NCBI GenBank assembly: GCA_022497155.1 | Contig: MU385711.1 | Coordinates: 372,001 to 436,000, forward strand | Direction: 5' to 3' | DNA from: Whalleya microplaca | Taxonomy: Eukaryota > Ascomycota > Sordariomycetes > Xylariales > Xylariaceae | DNA: 64,000 nucleotides | Shown here: positions 51,185 through 62,581 of the stretch, one piece after another | How positions within the stretch are numbered: position 1 is the stretch's first letter | Layout: every line of letters starts with the position of its first letter | Program-made: the position numbers and the translations under genes | The notes under the pieces: generated by a model | Databases searched by the model: none | Seen by the model: only the letters and a program-made list of their open reading frames with translations | Told to the model about the DNA's origin: nothing

Positions 51185-53900
51185 ATAGTAATACTAAAAA
51201 GCTTATATTAAAAAAAATCCGGAAATTCTGCCACTAATGCTAATTATATAACCCTGCCTTTAAAAGATTTAAATTCTCGCTAAAAAATAAAAGTCATTTT
51301 AATTATAAAATTATTATAAACGTTATATAATTAAACGATCGGAACGTTTTATATATTATCGATATAAATATAAGCTTTTAAGCGGCTATATTTCTTAAGT
51401 TTTTATCCGTACGAAATATTTAAAATATATTATATAAATATTAAATATATACTTATATTAAACTATTAAATTATATTATATATAATTTTAATATAAATTT
51501 TATATCTAAAAAATTTCGGAATAACGCGAAAATTATAGATATCTCGTACGAAAAAATGCTAATTAAAGCATATTAAGTAATAAAGAAAGTCGAACGTTCG
51601 CACGTACTATTAAAACGGACGTACGATATATTAAAGACAGAAATTAAATATTATATAAATAACAAAACTATTTTATAAATAGCAATTAAAGCTTTAAATA
51701 ATATAGCTGGACTAAATAATATCGTACTTATATTTTTAGTTTTTAAAATATATTTAAAAATTAACTAAGATTTATTATTATTACTAGATATTATATAGCG
51801 AATAGAAGTAATATAGAAAGCAATAAAAATATTAAGGGATATTTATATAGAAATTAAGATTAATCGAGCGATTAATACGCGAAATAGATTAAATATATAT
51901 AAAGTACTATTTCTACCGCTTAAAAGCGAAGTTTTAATCTAAAAAAAAACTAAGGCTAAAAAAGGCCGTACGAGATTAAAAAAATTAAAAATTATACTGT
52001 TATAATAAATATAATAAATAGCCTAGTTAAATTCCGCGCGATATACGTTAAACTTTACTACCGTACAAAAGAGGTTATATTACTAAAAGACTTAAAAAAT
52101 GTTCGCATAATAGTACCGGTATAGCTAAAATAAATATAGCTAAAATAACGTAAAAAATTAAGGAAAAATGCCGCACGATAGCTTTTTATTAATAATATAT
52201 AATAATTTATTAATGCTATATATTAATTTATAACAAAAAAAACAATTATTAGCTAGCGGTTAAATTACGGTATAATAATATTATTACTATTTTTAAAGCC
52301 TTATTCGAAAAATTAAATGCTATAGAAATTAACGTATTAATAATTTAAGAAATATTTCGTTTTATATAATATAATACGGAAAAATATTAAGGTCTATAAA
52401 TATATTTAATACAGATAATATAAGAAATTAAAAACAAATTAATTAAGCTAATTAAAAAGTCGCGACTTATTATATAAAAATATAAAAATAATAGGAAAAA
52501 TTTTATTTTTATTTAAGCCCTAATAATTTAAAGAATAAGCTAGCGTATAATACTAGCAGTAAAATTAATATTTATATTATATTATAGCGCGATAAAAAAA
52601 TTCCGAAATATTACTTAAATATATATATAAGCGATAGACCGACTAATAAAAACTATTTTTACATAACTATTTATTAAGTTACGCAATAAATATTCTTTAA
52701 ATATAGTACTCCTAATTAATAAGCTATTATATAAATTAGTAAAGTCTAAATTATATTAGTTTAAAATATACTATTTATATTATACTAAAGTATTAAATAT
52801 AGTAATATTAATATATAATTTATATTTATTTTATATAACAAATAAACTAAAAACTTTTAAGATTATAAAATTATAAATAAACGATACATTTTTATTTATT
52901 ACTATATAATTTTTTACTAAAAAAAAGGAACTATAAAAAAAAAGTTTTATACGAAATTAAAAATAGTCCTAATTAAAAAAACGCTAATTAACTTTAACAG
53001 CGGCAAAATTTAACTAAAAGGCAATAATATATTATATATTTAAAAAAGGCAAACTAATTAATTCCGTACAATCGATATTTAAGTAAAGGATATATAATAA
53101 CAGTATATAATATAATATATAAAAAATATATATATTACGTTAATCTGCCAGCTAAAAGTTTTATATAATTTATTTATCGCAACTTAAATTAAAAACCCAA
53201 ATAATAAAAAGATAGAAAGTTTAAATATATAATTCCAATAATAAATAAAATATTTAAAAAAAAACTAATTTATATACCACTAGATTTATATCGTATAAAA
53301 ATATATATCTTTACCGATAAATCGTTCGCTAATAATAAAGACTTAAGTTTTTAATTTAGTTTTATTATTATACTAGCTATAAAAACAGACTATACGGAAC
53401 AAAAATTTAAGATTTACGGAAATATAATTTACTAAAACTTTATTAAATATAAAAAAGTTACGCGAAATATATTTACTAGCAAGTTATACGGAATAATAAC
53501 TAGATTTAATAACGGCATAGCTTTTAATATAATACTTAATTAAATTATAAATTATTTAAACGTTTTAAAAATTCTAGTCGTTATTTATTCGGACTTAAAA
53601 TTATTATATAAATATTTAATAAAGCTAAATATAATAAATAAAAAAAACTAATAATTAATATTATATTTTTAAAAAAGTTATATAAAAAAGAAATCTTAAA
53701 AATATAATAAATTAATAGTAAAAATAATTTAGCTAACGCTTTTATTAAAAAAACGCCGAACTTAATTTTAAAATAACTAATTTCGATAAATAAATTAAAA
53801 ATTAAAATTAAAGCGTATATTAATCGGTTAAAAAAAACGACAAAAAAAAGTAATACTTATATAAATAAAATATATTATTTTTAAAGTTTGAATTTTTAAT
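51185..53900 (+). pseudogene. copia pol relic: rest of integrase, RT and RNase H
   Basis: After the ATAG junction the frame shows the integrase zinc/catalytic region, then a conserved block near 51550-51720 (SYEKMLIKAY...ALNNIAGL). RT-like debris lies at 52300-53250. An RNase H domain begins IYIFTDKSFANN near 53302-53337. DKS where the family has DGS is consistent with Gly to Lys by G-to-A changes. The domain order is that of copia elements. Confidence 0.75.
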
Positions 53901-54904
53901 TTAAAATATATAATAAGAAAACTTTTAATTTATTTACCGCACAAAAGATTATTAATAAATATAAAAGCTAAACCTTAAACGCATAAAAACTATAAACTTT
54001 AAACTAGACCTTAAATTTTCTAATACCTAAATAATACCCTAATTTAATATTACCTAATTATAGTAGTTATACCGTATATTATATAAATATTAAATATATT
54101 CGGCATAGGCACCGTTTTAAGCGGAAATAAAACAATAGTACTTCCGGAACTTATATACGTTATCGCGCGTACATTTTACCGCATAAATAGCGATTACTTT
54201 CTCGCGAGACTAAATAAAAACGGCGCGGAAATATAACTCCTACCGGATAATTTTCGCTATAAAAAAATGGGGATCCTTTCCGGGCGGAAGTTATATCTCG
54301 ATATTGTACGAAAGTAAAACGGCGATACGACATTCCTTTTTTTTAAAAAAATAATTAGTATTCGCGTAATAAAAAAATAATTAAAAAAAATACGTATATT
54401 TATATAAAATAATTATATAAAAACATAAAAATGTTTATTTTTTATTAATAAAAAGGCCTAACGCTTTATATTATTACCCGATATTACGAGACTTTTATTA
54501 AACTTTATTATATGTATATATATATATATATAAATATAAATATATAAATATATATATATATAGTTAAAAAGGAAAGAAATTTTTATAAAAAAGTATATAA
54601 GAAAAGTTATATATATATATTAGCGTACCTATTATATATAACGGTTATTTTTTTCTTATTAATAATAATTGCTTTTTTTTTATTTATAATCGTATTTTCT
54701 TATTTTATAAATTTTATATATATAAAATAAAATTTTATTATTATATAATAAAAAAAAAGTATAAGTAATATAACCTTTTTTATATATTATATAAATAACG
54801 CAATTTATTATATATAAATAAAAAAGTAGCAGTATATACGGGCAATTAAACTTGCCCGTTACGATATAAGGGTATTGTACGGCTATAAAATAAAAAACTG
54901 CTAG
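53901..54904 (+). other. Copia 3' untranslated tail
   Basis: AT-rich sequence between the RNase H end and the 3' LTR, including a TA-rich microsatellite at about 54510-54565. No coding potential is seen. Confidence 0.55.
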
Positions 54905-55107
54905 TATTAAAATAACGTTTAGTTTAGCCGTATAATTAGGGGTAGCTAACTAAGCTACCTTAACGCAAAAAGATTTTTATATCTTTTTTGTATAAGAAAT
55001 TCCCTCACTTTTTTTCGTATATAAAATATTATATAGTAATACAGTTTTATTATAACCCCCCTATTATTCGCACAATATCTATATTATAGTATAAAGCTTA
55101 TTTAATA
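54905..55107 (+). repeat. 3' LTR of the copia element (203 bp)
   Basis: Same length and internal blocks as 36575-36777; it is followed immediately by the TAAAT duplication. Confidence 0.88.
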
Positions 55108-56590
55108 TAAATTTTAAATCTATATCCGAAAATAAATAAAGATATAATAATATATTAGTTATTATAAATCGCTTGGAAAAAAAGCCCTAAATTATTTTAT
55201 ATAAAAAAACTACTACCGCTAAAAATATTATATATATATATTACGAAAGTTTTTTCTATATTTACGGAATTCCTTTATTTATTATTTCGGATAAAGATTT
55301 ATAGTTTATTTCTAATTTTATAAATAAGCTTTTTAAGATTTTCGGAATTAAGTAGAAATTATTATTATTAAGGCACTTATAAACTGCCGGCTAAGTTAAA
55401 ATTATAAATAAATATTTTAACTAACGCTTACGTTTTTTTATAAACCACTTTTAAAATAACTAGTCGGAAACTATCCCCGCTATAAATACTATATAAGCTA
55501 TATTACCTTATAAATTTTTAAGAGAATTAACGTTATTTGAAATAACTTACGGCCATATTATAAATATACTATTTAACTAGAAAAAACGTACGAAAAACTT
55601 CTCTTTAAAATTAGTAAGGGAGTAATTAAATCGCAAAAAGGCGTAACAATTTGTTAAGTATATTTAGGCGTATATTTAATAAGCGCGGCGCTAGGTAAGA
55701 AAAGCCTAGGTATAAATAACGGACTAAATTAACCGCAAGTGTCGCGAGCCCGATTTCGGTATAAGGGATAAAGTATATATTATTAAAAAGGTATAGTTTA
55801 TAAACCGGCCGACTAATAAGTTAAATTACCTAATAACTCGATAGCATTATAAAATAAAAAGAATAAAAGGTTATTTATATCGACTAGAAATTACCTCTCC
55901 TTTATAAAAAAGCACTAAAGTATTTTACGCCAATCGATTATAAAAATATATAAATAACCTACTACCGGGCTAAAACCTTTTACAACTTATTAAAAACGTA
56001 ATAAACTTAAACGAGCCGGAAATAAAAAAATTCGAGATAAATTAAATTCTAACTTTCCGTTTATATTACCGAAAATTATAATATTAAATATAATAGCGTA
56101 AATAAAATCCCGACTTAAAATAATATAATACGTCAAACTTTAAAAATGCTACTATTAAATTAAAGGAATATTATAATGCTTACTTAAACTACGTAAAATT
56201 TTTAAAGTAATTATAGCAATAGCTTAAAGTAGCGGAAAAAGACAGATTTAAAAAAGATTACTAAAATAATAATATCCCTGCTATAATAAATATAATTAAT
56301 CGATATTAGACAAAAAAAAAGGGGCTAATAAGCGCTTATATAAGCTATATAAACAAATTAGCCGTAACGAATTATATAATTTAGCTGCGCTTTTAGTTTA
56401 AAGGCTTATTAGCGTAATTAATTAAGCCGAAAATATCCCTTTACTGCCTAAAAAATATTCGTTTTAGGCCACTTAAGTTTATAGCCTTATTTAAAATAGT
56501 AAGTATACCTGGGTTTAAAGCCCTAAATAAGCGCCGATTTTTTAATTTAATTTTATTCGAGTCTTAAAGCGAGCCTTTATTTATAGGAGG
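55108..56590 (+). pseudogene. gypsy-1 integrase core, part 2 (after the copia insertion)
   Basis: The frame resumes directly after the TAAAT duplication. It reads a recognisable gypsy integrase core (FIIISDKDLQFISNF near 55279-55323, then a TYGH segment near 55547-55558). The DDE Asp in the SD segment is kept, while later positions are mutated. The downstream ~1 kb is the C-terminal region before the polypurine tract. Confidence 0.75.
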
Positions 56591-56596
56591 AAATAA

Positions 56597-56821
56597 TGTT
56601 ATAAATTTACTTAATCTTATAACTTAATTAGCTTAACTTAGCCTAGGGTAATAAAACGTGAAATTAATAATATATAGACTTTATAGCTAATTAAGTAAAG
56701 TGGGATAGCCACTATATAAAATACCTGCGCACCTCCCGTAGTTTTAAATTTCCAGCTTTATTATATTATATTAATTAAGTAAAAGGTATAACTATTACTA
56801 TTATAGCCAGTTCCCGTAACA
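56597..56821 (+). repeat. 3' LTR of gypsy-1 (225 bp)
   Basis: It keeps the intact ends TGTTATAAA...CCCGTAACA and matches 30751-30975. It is preceded by the purine-rich stretch TATAGGAGGAAATAA (polypurine tract) and followed by GGGTA, the target duplication. Confidence 0.9.
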
Positions 56822-57049
56822 GGGTAACTAATATTCGGATTTTTATCTAATAAAAGAAAAAAAAATTTTTATACCTTTAATTAAACTATATACCTTTAAT
56901 AGCAAATAATAGCTATAATCGATTTATTTGCTTTTAATAGTAAAAAATAGCTGTAATTGATTTATTTGCCTTTAATAGTAAAAAACAGCTGTAATCAATC
57001 TATTTGCTTTTAATAGTGAAAATAGCTGCAATCGATCTTTTTCCTTTAA

Positions 57050-58350
57050 TAACACTCCCTTTAATTACACACACTTAATTACCCTCCTTTATTAGCAAAT
57101 TATAATAAGCTCGAAATTCCTCCTTATTATCCTTTATAGCTAATAAGGCTATACAGTTAGGTTTATTATAAATTAGCCGTTTTTTTAGCCTGATTTTATT
57201 AGACACCTTTAAATTTAATCGGCTAATAAGCTAAAGAACTTCCCGTATCTTTTTCGGCACTATCGATTTATTTATTATAAATTCCCTTAAAAAGTTATTC
57301 ATTTTATTTAAATACTCCTTTAATTGCCTCTTTTTTTAAGAGATAGCAAAAATTAATAACTCCGTTACTGCTATAAGTAAAACTAACAAATTACGTAATA
57401 CCGGCGTACTAATAGGTTAAATCCTTACTTTTAAGCTTAATATTAACCTTTTTACATTATTATTGCTAATATTTTACGGGATCGCTACTGTTACGGAAAG
57501 TCTTGCTATATTTCGATTAACGTTTCCGACTTTTTCCGTATTCTCGATCTTATCTTTAGGCTAGCGTCGGAACGTTAGAATAATATTACGCTAAATGGCA
57601 CGTAATTCGTAAATAGCCTTTCCGGTAGCTATATTAAAACCGAAATAATTAATATATTTTTTTAAAATAAAAGCCCGTTATTTTTTAACTATTTATAACT
57701 TAAATTCTTACGTTTTTACCGTTCTTAATACTAATAAGTTATATCGAAAGTTTTTATATAATTGTCGAACTTTTTTTCGTTCCCGGTTATTAGCGCGTTT
57801 AAGAAGGTATCGAACTGTTTAAATTTTCGTTTTTCGGAGTTATATTTAATATTAAACGCTATATTAGTAATTTTATCTAAAAGGACGAAAAAACTATAGT
57901 TATAAAAACGAGGTTTTATTTATTTTTATAATAAAAGACGGCCTTCTCGATAATCGAGCATCTCGTTATTTAAAATATTAAAACGACAAGTTTTTATAAG
58001 TAATATAATAAAGGTATTGGTAAGTTTATTCGGCTATACTATATTACGTAATTTATAATATAATAAAAATTTAGGGAAATTATTAATAACATTTATTATT
58101 ATAAGATTATATAAAATTAATTTTATAACACCTTTAATTAGTCGATAATTAATAGCGGCAGCAATAGCGTTTACTTTTATTATTAAATTGCTTATAATAT
58201 CTTAACAAAAAGATAAAAATAATTAAATATTATTATTTTAAAATTATAAACTTTTATTTTTAATAATAGTAATAAAATCGTTTTATTTTTTCCCGAGTTT
58301 AGCTTCTAGAAAATTATCGTTAATTCTTTAACTTTTAAGAAATTATAATT
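57050..58350 (-). pseudogene. Degraded second ORF of the Harbinger element (minus strand)
   Basis: The minus strand here has a Lys/Arg/Ser-rich frame broken mainly by TAA and TAG. It faces the transposase, as the second (Myb/SANT-like DNA-binding) ORF of PIF/Harbinger elements often does. The Myb identity is an inference from position and basic composition only; no Trp-repeat motif can be shown in the mutated sequence. Confidence 0.35.
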
Positions 58351-58704
58351 TAATAGCTTAACTGCTTTTAATAAGCTAAAAGGAAAGGTTTTAAATTAAT
58401 AATATCGTTAATTGCTTATAAAAGGTTTCGAAACGTAATATAACGTAATATAATATAAAATAACGCAAAATAACGCAAAATAACGTAAGAAAGTGATAAT
58501 AAACGCTTGAATTTAATAATAAGCAGCAATTTAAGGTAACCTAAAAAAGCAGCGGTAAGCCGATAGTTATAGCGGTGGCAGTGCCTAAGGAGGTCCATAA
58601 TACATCTCGGTAGTTACCTGATCAGCAATGCAATTTATATGGGCCGATTTGTATATATGGAGCTCAGTGGTGGCAGTCCTAAGATTTTGGTAAACACGGC
58701 CTAA

Positions 58705-59131
58705 GAGGCGAAACATGTGATGATTCTCTTGTACCGAGTATCACGAGCCTCTGCAGATCCTGTAAGGTTGCAATTGGCTCTTTACCCTGGCTAGATCACC
58801 CCGTCCCGTTACCCGTGCCTCGTTTCCTGACCGGGATTTGTGAGTTTCAGGGATTCTAGAAGAAAGACATATTCCGTACAATACCATAAACATGGGTACA
58901 GCCAGTGCTACATCTTCAGCTTGAGACCGAATAAAGTGTATCAAGTTCCAAGAATTGGTACGTCGGTATGTTTCCAGGAGTTGTCATTCCGATTCGCCCA
59001 GGTAAAATCCTACTGCTCGACTAGCTATCTTTGCTTCGTCTTTCCCCTTTCGTTCCTGAGGAAGTCTTTCTTTTGCTTTTTCTATTTCATCCTCGCCGCC
59101 ATCATTTGACTTCCCGGACCAGAATGAGGCA
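58705..59131. other. Flank of the transposon nest; upstream of the membrane protein gene
   Basis: Normal GC composition resumes immediately after the TAA at 58702-58704. No gene is seen before the ATG at 59132. The region should contain that gene's promoter and 5' UTR, so the transposon nest lies within about 430 bp of a coding start. Confidence 0.6.
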
Positions 59132-59135
59132 ATGA
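59124..59135 (+). promoter_or_regulatory. Three-codon uORF overlapping the membrane protein start
   Basis: ATG AGG CAA TGA at 59124-59135; its stop codon overlaps the main ATG at 59132 (ATGA). If it lies in the mRNA leader it could lower initiation at the main start or feed it by reinitiation. Confidence 0.4.
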
Positions 59136-60732
59136 ATTCTGCTCGCGCCTCCGATGACCCTATCATATATTATGTTAATCCCTACAAAGAGCTCAATGCT
59201 GGATTATGGACTCTTTTCGTTGCTGCAACCCTTTTTCTCGGCCTGCGAGTCTGGTCTAAGATCACCCAGCATCACGGACTGTGGTATGACGATCATATTC
59301 TTATAGTATCTTGGGTAAGCGCATTTTGCACAGATGATTTTCTCATCTCACCTTGTCGTCCCAAACATCGAGGCGATATATGTCCTGAGGCTTACTGGTT
59401 CTCTAGATAGTCCTCCTGGCAAACAATAGCTTGATTGTTCACGAATTTGCAACCGGTTATATCCTGAAAGATTCAACGGAAAAATGGGATGACCGCATGC
59501 ACATCCTTATCAACATCTCGTCCTGCGGCATGCTGATAGGGCAGGCATGGACCAAGTCGGCGTTTGGAGTAACGCTGTTGAGGATAAGCAACCGTTGGCA
59601 ACAGTGTATACTGTGGTTTTGCATCGTCACCATGAACTTGTACATGATCGTGAAGGTCGTTTTTCAATGGGCGAAGGTTTGCGGGGAGAAAAGCTACGAT
59701 AATTGGTATAGACTCGACTTCTGCATCGACCCGACGTTTCGTGATGATTTCAAGGAGGGCGGAAATGGTAGGGCTCAGGCAAAGTGCGAACAGGAGACGA
59801 TTCATTTACTAATAATATCTCAGTCTACAACATCATCATGGATTTTGTGTTTGCATCTTTCCCATGGTGGATCACTCGATCATTGGAAATGCGCAGGGTC
59901 GAAAAGATTGGTCTGTGTATCACCATGAGTCTAGGAATGCTGTGAGTCTGGAACTATCACTGTACCAATGCCGTACTAGGAGCTGACAGTTGATAAGAGT
60001 CGCTATTGAATCAGCCGTAAGAGTCAGCTGGAAGGATGATGGGAACAAACGCGATGCGTACTATATCTGTAAGTGAGGTACACAATTTGTCTACCGGAAT
60101 TCCCCCGTTTCCTCTTTACCACTTTGCTCATATCCATGGCTGACAACTGTTTCCTAACAGGGCGAAACGCTATGTCTCAGATCTGGTGCGTTGTTCTCCG
60201 AGATCGACTACCCCCCTAATTTGGTTCTGTATCCACTAATAATGACGATAGGTACACATCTGAAATTACCGGCACAATTATTGTACAATGCATACCCATC
60301 TTGCGACCGATCCTGCGAGAAGTTCACAAGTCGATGACATCGAAAAAGCTAAGCTCCACGACGGGGACACGAACCACGACCTTAGGAAGCAAGTTTAGCT
60401 CGACCTTTCTCAGTGCGAAGTGGCCATCACCTGGGACTAACAAGGACCTCGACAAAAAAGAGACCGACACGGTTGCTCTGAGAGAGATCCCAGCAGAACC
60501 GGACAATTCCTGGAGAAGCCTGCACTCGCCATCTTCTGCAGAACTTGGATGGCTACCTTTACAAAGACAGAGTTCACAAAAGTGTGCCATGGAGGCTAGA
60601 AAAAGCTTGGAGTACGAAGCAGATGAGACACATCGACCCTCTACGCACTTGAACGTTGATCGAGATGTGGAAGTTGGGTTATCGCCACCGCCTCGCAGGA
60701 GGTGGGAAGATGAGTGGCGAGAAAATTCCTGA
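59132..60732 (+). CDS. Pth11-like/rhodopsin-domain seven-helix membrane protein
   Basis: Six exons: 59132-59314, 59407-59767, 59824-59941, 59998-60068, 60161-60185 (25 nt) and 60252-60732; introns 92, 56, 56, 92 and 66 bp; 412 aa. Seven hydrophobic segments are visible, beginning with GLWTLFVAATLFLGLRVW and ending with EITGTIIVQCIPILRPIL. The loops carry typical features of the fungal integral-membrane (rhodopsin-domain, PTH11-like) family: WYDDHILIVSW, IHEFATGY-like VHEFATGY, KWDDRM, FCIVTMNLYM, EMRRVEKIGLC and WRNAMSQIWYTSEI. The ~140-residue tail is Ser/Thr/Arg-rich and cytosolic. The family is large; some members take part in surface sensing or pathogenicity, but most are uncharacterised, and the ligand and role here are unknown. 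The tiny fifth exon is needed to restore the WRNAMSQIW motif. Confidence 0.85.
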
Positions 60733-62581
60733 TATCAATGTAGTGTATAACGTCTTGAAACATCGGGGTAGCTAGACCTCTTTGCAGCCGAGGCTCTTGT
60801 CATAATCTACGCGCGGACGTTGATGTTGGCAAAGTTAAACCTCAGCAGTCTAACTATGACCTGGCCTCAATCATATATGTAGCATATGTAAAAAACCCAA
60901 AAGAACCATGAGATCAACATCGTTGACCCTTCAATTTCTTCTTCGAGATCAATTTAGATTTTCAGAATTTGAGACTCGCTGTTGTGTACATCTTTCATAC
61001 AGTCGTCCGAGCCGAAGTTGATGCCAAGACAATCGCCATCTGTGCGTCACTGACATCCAAATCACAGGTCAGTAAGTACAGACATCTATAGTCAACTCTA
61101 TGATGGTCCTCCTAAATCACAGGACTCAGTATGTTTCAGTGATGAAAAGCATGGAACCAGGAACCGCCCTGGAAGCCTGTCATGACCCTTCTGGTCAGTG
61201 CCACTTAGCGCATTTGCTATTGACCAAGTACGCATATCTTGCAACAACATAACCTTAGGAAACCCTCACGCAAGGGCATGGTTCTGTATCTAGGGCAATA
61301 GTGTTTGTAAATTTTTCATATATGGTAATACTGACGAAGTCATCTTTTCTACCGTTCGGTTATGCTCGCGATAGGTCACTAGAAGTTTGGCCCAGTCTCA
61401 CTCTTAGCAAGCTGTCTACCGGACCGCATTCTGACGGGAGGATGACCAGGGCTGAGTAAGAAGCAATGGCTCTCGCTGTAGCCGTACAAAGGTGCTTATA
61501 CGTTACCGTGCGTTATATAATCAATGGTGATGAAGTCTGTAACAAGGCTGATGAAAGCTACCAGCCCTACAAATTGATAGGGCGATATTATCATGTACTG
61601 CAACGCAGACAAGGATAGAAACATTAAAAATAGCCAATCTAAGGGTTAAAAAAAGCCCTGTGGCTGAGCGAACCTCCTACAGAGCCTACCAACGCTAATA
61701 AGACACCATCGGACATAGGAGCGTTGATGCATTAGTTTCTCGAAGGCCACATGCGGAGAAGTGGAACCCACAGTCAAAGCATATGCAGTCAGAACCTATT
61801 CAGTAGAACCTTCATTAAACGGAGGCTTCTTTTACCTAATGTCAGTGAGTACGATGCTAGCTATTGGCAGTGTTCCACTATCGAGAAGAAGAAGAAAAGG
61901 GAAGACATCCATAGAAAGAAGCTTCAGGCAAAAGGCAGAACTCAGCACATGATGTAGAGCCTTCTACAACGACGATTCTAGCGCAGACCATAGCACTTTC
62001 CACAGAAGCCATATTTTCTTACTGTGCGTATAAGATAAGAATAAAAAGTTAAAAATATAAGACTGCTGTTATATTGTGCAAAGCTGTTCTAGTTGTGTTA
62101 CATCCCATGGAAACCGATGTAAGTTTGAATCAAGTATGTATATCCGTTATATCTTACCATTGTTGGCTTGATACCTGTAGGTGAAGTATTTTCTTATGGA
62201 GACGAATTGCATAGACAATAGAAGTATGCACATGTCCTGAGCTCGAGTAAAGATATACATTGGTACAAATAGCTTGTGTCCGTCGGCGATAGGCTTTAGC
62301 AACAGGAGATCGTCTTTGTAGCGCCTCGCCGACAAAGCGTTCGGCGGAAGCCGTTCGGCGGAAGCCCCTTTTTGCTTGTCAGGCCAAAACAGAATATATA
62401 ATGTGAAGCGATTAATCGGGCTCCCCATGAGTAGCTGGCGAGTCTCTATAATTGCACTATAATTTCACCTCTGCTGTTTCGACTCATTACCCTCTAATCT
62501 TTATCAACAACAGACGTCACTTACGATATTGGGTAGCCTTTGCCTAATCTATCTCCCGCATCAACGCAAATCTATTGACTA
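60733..62581. other. Intergenic region between the membrane protein gene and the pogo-like element
   Basis: 1.8 kb with normal composition. Open frames of about 60-90 codons (for example 61751-61957 plus, 62147-62428 minus) show no family features. A 14-bp direct duplication of GTTCGGCGGAAGCC type lies near 62338-62366. No RNA gene was recognised. Confidence 0.5.

Larger units (their letters stand above)
36575..55107 (+). mobile_element. Ty1/copia LTR retrotransposon, third level of the nest
   Basis: 203-bp LTRs in direct orientation lie at 36575-36777 and 54905-55107, with TAAAT duplicated at 36570-36574 and 55108-55112. The integrase precedes RT/RNase H on the plus strand, the copia order. 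The element sits inside the gypsy-1 integrase. Removing gypsy-3 and the solo LTR leaves about 7 kb. All frames are RIP-degraded. Confidence 0.9.
30751..56821 (+). mobile_element. Ty3/gypsy LTR retrotransposon gypsy-1, second level of the nest
   Basis: LTRs of 225 bp at each end lie in direct orientation, flanked by AGGTA (30746-30750) and GGGTA (56822-56826); the single difference is G-to-A. Domain order on the plus strand is gag, RT, RNase H, then integrase, which defines Ty3/gypsy. The integrase is split by the copia element. Removing the copia element and the solo LTR leaves about 7.3 kb. All frames are destroyed by transition mutations. Confidence 0.9.
28807..58701 (+). mobile_element. 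Autonomous-type PIF/Harbinger transposon, outermost level of the nest
   Basis: The left TIR 28807-28821 and right TIR 58687-58701 (TTGGTAAACACGGCC) form 15-bp inverted repeats. TAA flanks both sides (28804-28806 and 58702-58704). The GG...CC ends and TAA target fit PIF/Harbinger. Without the inserted gypsy element the transposon would be about 3.8 kb (28807-30750 plus 56822-58701). It carries a RIP-ruined DDE transposase on the plus strand and a second degraded frame on the minus strand at its right side. It shares its left TAA with the neighbouring MITE. Confidence 0.88.

Noticed and set aside
28133..58701. CRISPR array, rRNA or mitochondrial origin for the AT-rich island
   Set aside because: No regularly spaced short repeats or rRNA-like blocks were seen. 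LTRs, TIRs and target duplications explain the island as RIP-mutated nuclear transposons.
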